Source: Thermocaproicibacter sp036741535
Lineage (GTDB): Bacteria; Bacillota; Clostridia; Oscillospirales; Acutalibacteraceae
DNA length: 10,124 nt
NCBI GenBank assembly: GCA_036741535.1
Contig: DAINSB010000087.1
Coordinates: 1 to 10,124, forward strand
Reading direction: 5' to 3'
In this document: positions 1-5,601 of the stretch, one piece after another
How the letters are laid out: each line of letters begins with the position of its first letter
How positions within the stretch are numbered: the stretch's first letter is position 1
Notes under the pieces: generated by a model
What the model was told of the DNA's origin: nothing
Database searches by the model: none
What the model saw: only the letters and a program-made list of their open reading frames with translations
Translations under genes and position numbers: made by a program

Positions 1-95
1 TCTCCCTTTGAAGTCTTCTTCCATCATTCGTTGCACTTGACTTGACAATTCAAGACCGGAAACGCAAAATCATCCGGAATTCGGGAAAATATCGA

Positions 96-109
96 TTGAT
101 TTTTATCAA
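96..109. promoter_or_regulatory. FNR/CRP-type operator palindrome
   Basis: The sequence TTGATTTTTATCAA is a perfect match to the FNR half-site arrangement TTGAT-N4-ATCAA. It lies in the A+T-rich leader of the aldehyde dehydrogenase gene. Its centre (102.5) is about 85 bases upstream of the start point expected from the promoter at 153-181, a distance compatible with class I activation by a Crp/Fnr-family regulator. The match is seen directly. The identity of the regulator is inference, since no regulator gene is in the window. Confidence 0.5.
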
Positions 110-152
110 ACCTACAAAAGCGTCGTTAAAAAAACTACTTTATTAGAATATA

Positions 153-181
153 TTTACAAAGATAGGAAAAAGTCCTATACT
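153..181 (+). promoter_or_regulatory. Sigma-A promoter of the aldehyde dehydrogenase gene
   Basis: The -35 box TTTACA (153-158) and the -10 box TATACT (176-181) are separated by exactly 17 bases, each one mismatch from consensus. Transcription would start near 187-189. A 6-bp inverted repeat, ATAGGA (162-167) and TCCTAT (173-178), covers the spacer and runs into the -10 box, where a repressor could bind. A second candidate promoter lies upstream (TTGACA 42-47, CAAAAT 65-70, spacer 17) but its -10 is weaker. Confidence 0.7.
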
Positions 182-186
182 CAAAT

Positions 187-210
187 TAAGAACAGAGAAA
201 GGAGTTCTTA
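187..210 (+). promoter_or_regulatory. Leader hairpin presenting the ribosome binding site
   Basis: TAAGAAC (187-193) and GTTCTTA (204-210) are perfectly complementary over 7 bp and enclose a 10-base loop holding most of the ribosome binding site AAAGGAG (198-204). The start codon is at 213. The hairpin would sit at the extreme 5' end of the transcript and could stabilise the mRNA or tune initiation. The pairing is seen in the sequence; any effect is inferred. Confidence 0.4.
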
Positions 211-212
211 CG

Positions 213-1694
213 ATGGGAAAATATGTTGACAATCATTATGGACTATATTTGAATGGAAAATGGGTCGAATCCGACGAGGGGAAGACCTTTCAGGCGGTGA
301 ATCCCGCAAACGGAGAGCCCCTCTCCACCTGCGAGGAAGCCAGCCGCACGGACGTGGACCGCGCGTTGGACGCGGCCTGGGCGGCGTGGGATTCCTGGAA
401 AAACACCACCGTGGCGGAGCGCGCCGACGCGCTGATGAAAATCGCGGACGTGATCGACAAAAACAAAGAACGCCTCGCCATGATCGAGACGCTGGACAAC
501 GGCAAGCCGCTGCGCGAGAGCCTGCTGGTCGACATTCCGTACGCGGCGGATCATTTCCGTTATTTCGCCGCCTGTATCCGCGCGGAAGAGGGCTCGGCCA
601 CCATGCTGGACAACCAGACGCTCAGCCTCATCCTGCGGGAGCCGATCGGCGTGGTCGGGCAGATCATCCCGTGGAACTTCCCCTTCCTGATGGCCGCGTG
701 GAAACTTGCGCCGGCGCTCGCCGCCGGGTGCTGCGTCGTTCTGAAGCCCTCCAGCCAGACTTCGCTCAGCGTGCTGGAGCTGGCGAAACTGATCGACGGC
801 ATCCTTCCTCCGGGGGTCCTCAACATCATCACCGGCCGGGGCTCGAAGTCCGGCAACTACATGCTGGAAAACAAGAGGTTCAGCAAGCTGGCGTTCACGG
901 GCTCCACGGAGGTCGGGCTCTCCGTCGCGCGCGCCGCGGCGGATAAGCTGATCCCGTCCACGCTGGAGCTCGGCGGAAAATCCGCCAACATCTTCTTCTC
1001 CGACTGCAACTGGGAGATGGCGATGGACGGCCTGCAGATGGGCATCCTGTTCAACCAGGGCCAGGTCTGCTGCGCGGGGTCCCGCGTCTTTGTGCAGGAG
1101 GACATCTACGACCGCTTCGTAGCGGAGGCGGTCAAAGCCTTTAAAAAGATCAAAGTCGGCCTCCCGTGGGAAAAGGGCGTGCAGCTCGGCACGCTGGTCG
1201 ACGCGGCCCAGATGAAGAAAGTGCTCTCCTATATGGAGATCGGGGTCAAGGAAGGGGCGACGATCGCCTGCGGCGGAAAGCAGATCACGGAAAACGGGCT
1301 GGACAAAGGATATTTTATGGCGCCGACGCTGCTGACGAATGTCACGAACAACATGCGTGTCGCGCGGGAAGAGATCTTCGGGCCGGTCGCCGTCGTGATC
1401 AAGTTCAAGACGGAAGAGGAAGCCGTGCGCCTGGCGAACGACAGCGTCTACGGTCTCGGCGGCGCGGTCTGGACCCGCGACATCAACCGGGCGATCCGCG
1501 TGGCGCGCGCCGTGCGGACCGGGCGGATGTGGGTGAATACTTACAACGCCATCCCCGCGGGGGCGCCGTTCGGGGGCTACAAGATGTCCGGCATCGGCCG
1601 CGAGACACATAAGGTGATTCTGGACCACTACACCCAGATGAAAAACATCATGATCAATCTGTCGGAAAAGCCGAGCGGCTTTTATCCGCAGTAA
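213..1694 (+). CDS. NAD(P)-dependent aldehyde dehydrogenase, AldB/ExaC-like
   Basis: A full-length (493 aa) cytosolic member of the aldehyde dehydrogenase superfamily, oxidising an aldehyde to its carboxylic acid with NAD(P)+. Family signatures are present in order: PWNFP with the oxyanion Asn155, LKPS with cofactor-binding Lys178, FTGSTEVG (228-235) of the Rossmann fold, general base Glu252 in LELGG, catalytic Cys286 in GQVCCAGS, and EEIFGPV (386-392) with the ribose-binding Glu387. The C-terminal stretch GIGRETHKVILDHYTQMKN resembles the AldB/AcoD/ExaC subgroup, which acts on acetaldehyde and similar short aldehydes; the exact substrate is not determined. The ATG start is fixed by AAAGGAG eight bases upstream. 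The gene appears monocistronic, with its own promoter, a possible FNR-type site upstream, and hairpins after the stop. It may serve ethanol or aldehyde metabolism or detoxification. Family confidence is high, subgroup moderate. Confidence 0.93.
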   Translation: MGKYVDNHYGLYLNGKWVESDEGKTFQAVNPANGEPLSTCEEASRTDVDRALDAAWAAWDSWKNTTVAERADALMKIADVIDKNKERLAMIETLDNGKPLRESLLVDIPYAADHFRYFAACIRAEEGSATMLDNQTLSLILREPIGVVGQIIPWNFPFLMAAWKLAPALAAGCCVVLKPSSQTSLSVLELAKLIDGILPPGVLNIITGRGSKSGNYMLENKRFSKLAFTGSTEVGLSVARAAADKLIPSTLELGGKSANIFFSDCNWEMAMDGLQMGILFNQGQVCCAGSRVFVQEDIYDRFVAEAVKAFKKIKVGLPWEKGVQLGTLVDAAQMKKVLSYMEIGVKEGATIACGGKQITENGLDKGYFMAPTLLTNVTNNMRVAREEIFGPVAVVIKFKTEEEAVRLANDSVYGLGGAVWTRDINRAIRVARAVRTGRMWVNTYNAIPAGAPFGGYKMSGIGRETHKVILDHYTQMKNIMINLSEKPSGFYPQ

Positions 1695-1734
1695 CCGGCC
1701 GGGCGGCGGGAAAAGACGCGGCATGGACACAAAG

Positions 1735-1766
1735 AGAGAGGCGGGGAGGAAGCGACCCGCCTCTCT
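1735..1766. repeat. Perfect 11-bp inverted repeat after the aldehyde dehydrogenase gene
   Basis: AGAGAGGCGGG (1735-1745) and CCCGCCTCTCT (1756-1766) are exactly complementary around a 10-base loop, 40 bases after the stop codon. The stem is strong enough to stop or protect a transcript 3' end, but no T-run follows, so it is not a classical intrinsic terminator. It is more likely an mRNA-stabilising or Rho-assisted 3' end. Confidence 0.55.
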
Positions 1767-1797
1767 CGGCGTACGGCCGCTTCGGCCCGCGCGGGAC

Positions 1798-1854
1798 CCG
1801 GCCGGCAGGCGGTTTGCCTCTCCGGAGCGCGGAAGGCGCTTTTTCGCCGGCCGG
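1798..1854. repeat. 9-bp GC-only inverted repeat flanking a hairpin-rich insert
   Basis: CCGGCCGGC (1798-1806) and GCCGGCCGG (1846-1854) are exact inverse complements 39 bases apart. A short inner hairpin, GGCG-CTTTTT-CGCC, lies just inside the right arm (about 1836-1849, partly overlapping it). The right arm is followed by AAAAAT and then the promoter of the next operon. The 1695-1917 gap holds no credible gene; it contains these repeats and the promoter. Confidence 0.4.
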
Positions 1855-1879
1855 AAAAATTCATGGCGTGTGAAAATCG

Positions 1880-1888
1880 TGATATAAT
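1880..1888 (+). promoter_or_regulatory. Extended -10 promoter of the AmmeMemoRadiSam operon
   Basis: TGATATAAT combines a perfect TATAAT (1883-1888) with the upstream TG of an extended -10 element. The -35 position (TTCATG, 1860-1865) is poor, as is usual for extended -10 promoters. The start would be near 1895, giving a leader of about 20 bases with a G-rich ribosome binding site (1905-1910) before the ATG at 1918. Confidence 0.7.
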
Positions 1889-1917
1889 AGAGTCAAATTG
1901 ATTCGGGGGGCTTTGCC

Positions 1918-3303
1918 ATGTCGATTGTCGGGGCGTTCATCGTACCGCATCCTCCCATCATCCTTCCGGAGATCGGACGCGGGGAAGAGCGGAAAATCCA
2001 GAAAACCATTGACGCCTACCGCGAGGTGGGCCGCAGGACCGCGGCCCTGCGACCCGAGACCGTTGTGGTGACTTCGCCGCATTCCGTCATGTACGCCGAC
2101 TATTTCCATATCTCGCCGGGCGGGCGGGCGCGGGGCGACTTCGGCGCGTTCCGTGCACCCGAGGCGGAGGAAACCGCCGAGTACGACACGGAGTTCGTCG
2201 GGGTGCTGACGAAAGAGGCGGGCGCAGAGAACCTGCCGGCGGGGACGTTCGGGGAAAAAAGCAGCGCGCTGGATCACGGCACCATGATCCCGCTGAGGTT
2301 CCTGCATGAATTCAGCCGGGATTTCCGCCTGGTTCGCATCGGGCTTTCCGGCCTGCCGGCATCCGCTCATTACCGTCTTGGCATGTGCATCGCCCGGACG
2401 GCGGAAAAGCTGGGCCGCCGGACGGTGTTCGTCGCGAGCGGAGACCTTTCCCACAAGCTGAAGGAGAGCGGGCCGTACGGCTTTGCGCCGGAGGGGCCCG
2501 AGTTCGACAAACAGGTCACGCAGGCTATGCGCGACGGCGACTTCGGGCGCTTCCTTTCGTTCGACCCGGAGTTCTGCGACGCGGCGGCCGAGTGCGGCCT
2601 GCGTTCGTTCCAGATCATGGCCGGCGCGCTCGACGGGATCGCCGTGGACGCCGAGCTGCTTTCCTACGAGGGGCCGTTCGGGGTGGGATACGGCGTGGCG
2701 GCCTTCTCCGTGAAGGGGAAGGACGAGTCCAGGCACTTTCTGGAGGAGTATGAAAAGCACCGCCGCGAGCGGCTCGACGCCAGAAAAGCGGGGGAGGACG
2801 ACTATGTGCGCCTCGCGCGCCTTTCCCTCGAGACGTATGTCAGAACCGGCAGGCGTTTGCCTCTTCCGGAGGGCCTTCCGGAAGAGATGCGGACCACGCG
2901 GGCGGGGACTTTCGTTTCGCTCAAAAAGGACGGCCGCCTGCGCGGCTGCATCGGCACCATCGAGCCGGTGACGGACTGCGTGGGGGAAGAGATCCTGCGC
3001 AATGCGGTCAGCGCCGGCGCGCAGGACCCGCGCTTCGACCCCGTGGAAAAGGAAGAACTCGGCGACCTGACCTACAGTGTGGATGTCCTTTCCGCGCCGG
3101 AGCCCATCCGTTCCGCTGCGGAACTTGACGTAAAGCGTTACGGCGTGATCGTGACGAGGGGAAACCGACGGGGACTGCTGCTGCCGGATCTGGCCGGTGT
3201 GAACACGCCGGAGGAGCAGATCGACATTGCAAGGCGGAAGGCCGGCATTCTGTCCGGAGAGTCCTGCTCTCTCTCGCGATTCGAGGTGACGCGCCATCGG
3301 TAA
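1918..3303 (+). CDS. AmmeMemoRadiSam system protein: Memo-like (B) and AMMECR1 (A) domain fusion
   Basis: A 461-aa two-domain protein. Residues about 1-268 form a Memo/LigB-like (class III extradiol dioxygenase fold) domain, with candidate metal-site residues His11 (PHPP), His55 (SPHS), His120 (LDHG), Asp176/His179 (SGDLSH) and Cys226 (ECGLRS). By motif position these resemble the metal-site histidines and cysteine of human MEMO1. Residues about 290-461 form an AMMECR1 domain carrying the hallmark LRGCIGT (341-347). In many genomes A and B are separate genes; here they are fused, a form known in Firmicutes. The biochemical role is unknown. The radical SAM partner begins inside the last codons of this gene, so the two are translationally coupled. 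No signal peptide or membrane segment is visible, so the protein should be cytosolic. Domain identity is high confidence; enzymatic activity is undetermined. Confidence 0.92.
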   Translation: MSIVGAFIVPHPPIILPEIGRGEERKIQKTIDAYREVGRRTAALRPETVVVTSPHSVMYADYFHISPGGRARGDFGAFRAPEAEETAEYDTEFVGVLTKEAGAENLPAGTFGEKSSALDHGTMIPLRFLHEFSRDFRLVRIGLSGLPASAHYRLGMCIARTAEKLGRRTVFVASGDLSHKLKESGPYGFAPEGPEFDKQVTQAMRDGDFGRFLSFDPEFCDAAAECGLRSFQIMAGALDGIAVDAELLSYEGPFGVGYGVAAFSVKGKDESRHFLEEYEKHRRERLDARKAGEDDYVRLARLSLETYVRTGRRLPLPEGLPEEMRTTRAGTFVSLKKDGRLRGCIGTIEPVTDCVGEEILRNAVSAGAQDPRFDPVEKEELGDLTYSVDVLSAPEPIRSAAELDVKRYGVIVTRGNRRGLLLPDLAGVNTPEEQIDIARRKAGILSGESCSLSRFEVTRHR

Positions 3304-4123
3304 GGCTGTCTGTGCCCTCTGTCCGCACCATTGCGCGCTGGAAGAGGGCGGAATCGGTTTCTGCCGCGCCCGCAGGAACGACGGCGGAAAAATCGTCTGC
3401 GCGAATTACGGACAGGCGACTTCGCTGGCGCTGGACCCGGTGGAGAAAAAGCCGCTGAGGCGTTTCTTCCCCGGCGCGCGGGTGCTTTCGGTCGGGAGCT
3501 ACGGCTGCAACCTGCGCTGTCCGTTCTGCCAGAACAGCGAAATCTCCATGTCGGACGGAAACCTGCCGACCGTTTTTCTCTCTCCGCAGTCGCTGGCCGA
3601 AAAGGCGGCGGAGCTGCGGCCGCGCGGAAATATCGGCATCGCTTACACGTACAACGAGCCGCTCGTCGGATACGAGTATGTCCGGGACTGCTCCGTCCTG
3701 GCGCATGAAAAGGGCCTTCAGAACATCGTCGTGACGAACGGCTGTTTCTGCGAGGAACCGCTGCGGGTCCTGCTGCCGTTCATCGACGCCATGAACATCG
3801 ACCTCAAGGCGTTTTCGCAGCGTTTTTATACCCGGGTCGGCGGGGATCTTGAGACCGTAAAAAAGGCGATCGCGCTCTGCGCGTCCGCCTGCCATGTGGA
3901 GGTGACGACGCTGGTCGTCCCCGGCGAAAACGATACGGCGGAGGAAATGGACGCTCTTTCCGCGTGGCTGGCCGGGGTGGACCCGGAGATCCCGCTGCAC
4001 GTCACCCGGTTTTTCCCGCGCTGGAAAATGACGGACCGCGGCCCGACGCCTGTTGCGACGGTCTACGCCCTGGCGGACGTCGCGCGCGCCCATCTGCGCC
4101 ATGTGTACGTCGGCAACTGCTGA
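3296..4123 (+). CDS. amrS: AmmeMemoRadiSam system radical SAM enzyme (ATC start proposed)
   Basis: A radical SAM enzyme of 275 aa if read from 3296. The 4Fe-4S motif is CNLRCPFC (Cys71, Cys75, Cys78), followed by YTYNEP (117-122), VTNG (146-149), NIDLKAF (167-173) and LHVTRFFPRWKMTD (234-247). All are typical of the AmmeMemoRadiSam subfamily. The N-terminal block CALCPHHC...GFCRARRNDGGKI (Cys6, 9, 13, 23) is a family hallmark and lies upstream of the first GTG (3440), so the true start must be earlier. The in-frame stop TGA at 3287 leaves no ATG, GTG or TTG before that block. ATC at 3296 sits 6 bases after GAGGTGA and gives the expected length, overlapping the upstream gene by 8 bases. The C-terminus ends at YVGNC, without the Cys-rich tail of longer relatives. 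The substrate is unknown; the fusion protein upstream is the presumed partner or target. Confidence 0.88.
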   Translation: MGKAVCALCPHHCALEEGGIGFCRARRNDGGKIVCANYGQATSLALDPVEKKPLRRFFPGARVLSVGSYGCNLRCPFCQNSEISMSDGNLPTVFLSPQSLAEKAAELRPRGNIGIAYTYNEPLVGYEYVRDCSVLAHEKGLQNIVVTNGCFCEEPLRVLLPFIDAMNIDLKAFSQRFYTRVGGDLETVKKAIALCASACHVEVTTLVVPGENDTAEEMDALSAWLAGVDPEIPLHVTRFFPRWKMTDRGPTPVATVYALADVARAHLRHVYVGNC

Positions 4124-4150
4124 GCGGGGTGCCCCCGCGGCCAAGCCGCG
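4124..4150 (+). repeat. Two overlapping GC-rich hairpins after the radical SAM gene
   Basis: GCGGGG-TGC-CCCCGC (4124-4138) and CGCGGC-CAA-GCCGCG (4136-4150) are perfect 6-bp hairpins that share three bases, so both cannot form fully at once. They start immediately after the stop codon of the radical SAM gene. No T-run follows. They could slow read-through into the next gene or protect the 3' end of the upstream message. Confidence 0.4.
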
Positions 4151-4236
4151 CCATGCAGCGGGGCGTGGGAACGCAGGCACTGCGTATAAATCGCTTCCGT
4201 CCCGTTAAGAATGAGATAAAGAAAGGGGGAAGCGGT

Positions 4237-4781
4237 TTGACGGACATCATCCTGTGCGGGGACCCGGGGGAAAAATCCGTCACGCAGGCGCTGACGGCTT
4301 CGCTGGCTCTTTACGGGGGCGTCCGGTTTTTCAGCCCGGAAAAGGTATCCGAGGCCGGGGTCCCCGCGGAATTTTTGCTGTGCGAGTGCCCGGGCATCCC
4401 CAAAATCGAGCTTTCCCGGGGAATCCTGCTGCTGAAAAACGGCCTGCATCCCCAAAAGGAACCGGTGTCGCTGCCGAACGGCTTTTTCTGTGTGCTGGAG
4501 GCGCAGAACCGGCAGGCCGCCGATCTTCTTCAGGGGNNNNNNNNNNGGTCGTCGTCTCCTGCGGCACGGGCGCGAAGGATACCCTCAGCATCGCGGGGCT
4601 GGAGCGTGCGGGCGCCACCATCAGCCTGCAGCGGAACCTTGTCACGCTCGAGGGGAAAGTGCTTGAGCCGCACGATTTCAACGTGACTTTTTCCGTCCCG
4701 CGCAGCCCGTACCAAGCGCTGTTCGTCAGCGCCGCCCTCCTGCTTTCCGGCGTGGATTCCCAGAAAGGGTATCTCGTCTGA
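4237..4781 (+). CDS. Uncharacterised conserved-looking protein interrupted by an assembly gap
   Basis: I do not recognise this family. The reading frame opens at TTG (4237) behind a purine-rich site (AAAGGGGGAAG, about 4222-4232), runs 100 codons to the N gap, and continues for 77 codons to TGA at 4779-4781. The two parts are in different frames with the 10 Ns as written; a true gap length of 2 modulo 3 would join them. Before the gap are LCGDPGEKSVTQAL near the N-terminus, ECPGIPKIELSRGILLLKNG (50-69) and VLEAQNRQAADLLQG (87-100). After it come VVVSCGTGAKDTLSIAGLE, ISLQRNLVTLEGKVLEP and SPYQALFVSAALLLSG. There is no signal peptide, no clear membrane segment, and no catalytic motif I can name. 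Codon use matches the neighbours. It lies 113 bases after the radical SAM gene on the same strand and may share its transcript. That it is a real gene is fairly sure; its function is unknown. Confidence 0.7.
4537..4546. other. Assembly gap (10 N)
   Basis: A run of ten undetermined bases lies inside the coding region above. The round number suggests a placeholder for a gap of unknown length. The reading frame before (ending CAG GGG at 4536) and after (GTC at 4548) match only if the real length is 8, 11, 14 or another value of 2 modulo 3. Confidence 0.95.
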
Positions 4782-4823
4782 TCCAGCATAAATTGTCACT
4801 CATAAAAAAGCGCGGCCGTTTCA

Positions 4824-5083
4824 TACTAGAAAGGCAATGCTCACAGGACGACAGAGAAAAGACCGGCATGGCGACCGGAAAAAGACTTTCTCCGGATCGA
4901 GAGACCTCACAGCCCGTAAGGGCGGGGAAAATCTCCGCAGAAAGCATTCGGGCGTTCTCCGGAACCGGACTTCCCCGATTACGGGGACAGCGCGGAACAC
5001 CTGAAAAGCGGCGCGAAATGCCGCGCATTGCAAGTAAAAACAAAGCGTGCCCTCTGCAATCGGCAGGGGGCGCGTCCTTTTTT
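4824..5083 (+). ncRNA. Candidate structured RNA ending in an intrinsic terminator
   Basis: This 380-bp stretch between genes has no credible ORF but unusual folding potential. A long-range helix, GCAATGC (4834-4840) with GCATTGC (5025-5031), flanked by TACT (4824-4827) with AGTA (5033-5036), encloses a series of small hairpins. These include GCCC-GTAA-GGGC with a GNRA loop (about 4912-4923), GCGGGGA-AAA-TCTCCGC (about 4922-4938), GTTC-TCCG-GAAC (about 4954-4965), TCCCCG-ATTA-CGGGGA (about 4972-4987) and GCGGC-N7-GCCGC. The intrinsic terminator follows directly. I could not match it to RNase P, tmRNA, SRP RNA, 6S RNA or a riboswitch class I know. No well-spaced promoter is visible at its 5' side, so it could instead be a long 3' UTR of the preceding gene. 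The structure is drawn by eye without energy calculation. Confidence 0.35.
5045..5083 (+). terminator. Strong intrinsic terminator
   Basis: A 12-bp stem, CGTGCCCTCTGC (5046-5057) with GCAGGGGGCGCG (5063-5074), including two G-U pairs, closes a 5-base loop (AATCG) and is followed by TCCTTTTTT (5075-5083). It ends transcription coming from the AmmeMemoRadiSam side and insulates the promoter at 5105. Confidence 0.88.
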
Positions 5084-5104
5084 GGCCCGGCGCAGGAGCG
5101 GCGC

Positions 5105-5133
5105 TTGACAGAAAGACCTTCCGCGGGTATGCT
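5105..5133 (+). promoter_or_regulatory. Strong sigma-A promoter of the small membrane protein gene
   Basis: A perfect -35 TTGACA (5105-5110) and -10 TATGCT (5128-5133) are separated by exactly 17 bases. Transcription would start near 5140. The ribosome binding site AAGGGAG (about 5145-5151) precedes the ATG at 5162. This is the best consensus promoter in the window and it drives a single small gene. Confidence 0.82.
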
Positions 5134-5161
5134 TATTCCGTAAGAAGGGAGAGATTTCTCT

Positions 5162-5482
5162 ATGCAGGAAGAAATTCCGCAGGCGCAAAGCCGGCGCTTT
5201 TTCCCCGCGCCGCTGGTCGTGCTGTCGGTCCTTTCCGCGCTGGCCGCCCTTGCCGAAGCGGCGTCGTTCTTTTACGCGCGGGCCCATCTCAAGGAAATTT
5301 TCCGCGACGGTTCGGTCGCGATCCTGGGCGGCAGGGCCTACCTGACGGAAAGCGCGGCGCAGGCGAACCCGCACCTTGTCGCGGCCGTGTTCTGCGTGCT
5401 GCTTTCGGCGGCATGCATCGTCGGCGCAAATTGGCTGCGCCGTCGGCATGTTGCCGACGGCGGACCCCGCCATTCAGCGTAA
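5162..5482 (+). CDS. Small two-helix membrane protein of unknown function
   Basis: A 106-aa protein that I do not recognise. It has two hydrophobic segments, residues about 15-38 (APLVVLSVLSALAALAEAA core) and about 70-91 (HLVAAVFCVLLSAACIVGAN), each long enough to span the membrane. Positive charges before the first (RR at 11-12) and after the second (RRRH, 93-96) predict both ends in the cytoplasm and a loop of about 30 residues outside. There are no catalytic motifs, and the first segment lacks a clear signal-peptidase site. The start is supported by a ribosome binding site and a consensus promoter. It is transcribed alone, between a terminator and convergent gatB. It could be an orphan inner-membrane protein or an accessory subunit. 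Existence is likely, role unknown. Confidence 0.72.
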   Translation: MQEEIPQAQSRRFFPAPLVVLSVLSALAALAEAASFFYARAHLKEIFRDGSVAILGGRAYLTESAAQANPHLVAAVFCVLLSAACIVGANWLRRRHVADGGPRHSA

Positions 5483-5554
5483 GGAACAAAAGAGCTTATT
5501 TTCGGCGGGAGGGTTTTGGATAACTCCCGGAAATTACGAGGCTGGCATAAAAAT

Positions 5555-5588
5555 TTGGCGGGAGCAGTTTTTTAGGGTGTCCCGCCAA
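5555..5588. terminator. Inverted repeat serving as terminator between convergent genes
   Basis: TTGGCGGGA (5555-5563) and TCCCGCCAA (5580-5588) form a perfect 9-bp stem with a 16-base loop. On the minus strand the stem is followed by ATTTTTA, a reasonable U-tract for ending the aspS-gatCA-gatB transcript 14 bases after the gatB stop. On the plus strand a T5 run comes five bases after the stem, so weak termination of the membrane protein gene is possible too. The large loop makes it less efficient than the terminator at 5045-5083. Confidence 0.6.
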
Positions 5589-5601
5589 GCTGGATTTTTC
5601 T

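Noticed and set aside
42..70. TTGACA (42-47) with CAAAAT (65-70) as the main aldehyde dehydrogenase promoter
   Set aside because: Spacing is right, but the -10 matches only four of six bases and the promoter at 153-181 is better and closer; it may be a minor second start.
243..1730. 495-aa open frame antisense to the aldehyde dehydrogenase gene
   Set aside because: Arg/His/Asp-rich composition typical of the complementary strand of a GC-rich gene; no motifs, while the sense frame has every aldehyde dehydrogenase signature.
1861..3297. 478-aa open frame antisense to the Memo-AMMECR1 gene
   Set aside because: A mirror of the GC-rich codon pattern with no recognisable domain; the sense strand is clearly coding.
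3440..4123. GTG at 3440 as the start of the radical SAM gene
   Set aside because: It would remove the conserved N-terminal Cys block, and there is no good ribosome binding site before it.
4185..4190. TATAAA as the -10 of a separate promoter for the unrecognised gene
   Set aside because: No -35-like sequence at 16-18 bases upstream and no extended -10 TG in the right position.
4912..4990. Cobalamin-like or other known riboswitch in the spacer
   Set aside because: The GGGGAAAATCTCC stretch is only superficially like a B12 core, and the other conserved boxes are absent; T-box, FMN, SAM, glycine and lysine motifs are not found either.
4793..5143. 116-aa open frame in the spacer before the small membrane protein gene
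   Set aside because: It runs through the intrinsic terminator (5045-5083) and the promoter (5105-5133), has no ribosome binding site, and its composition is random-looking.
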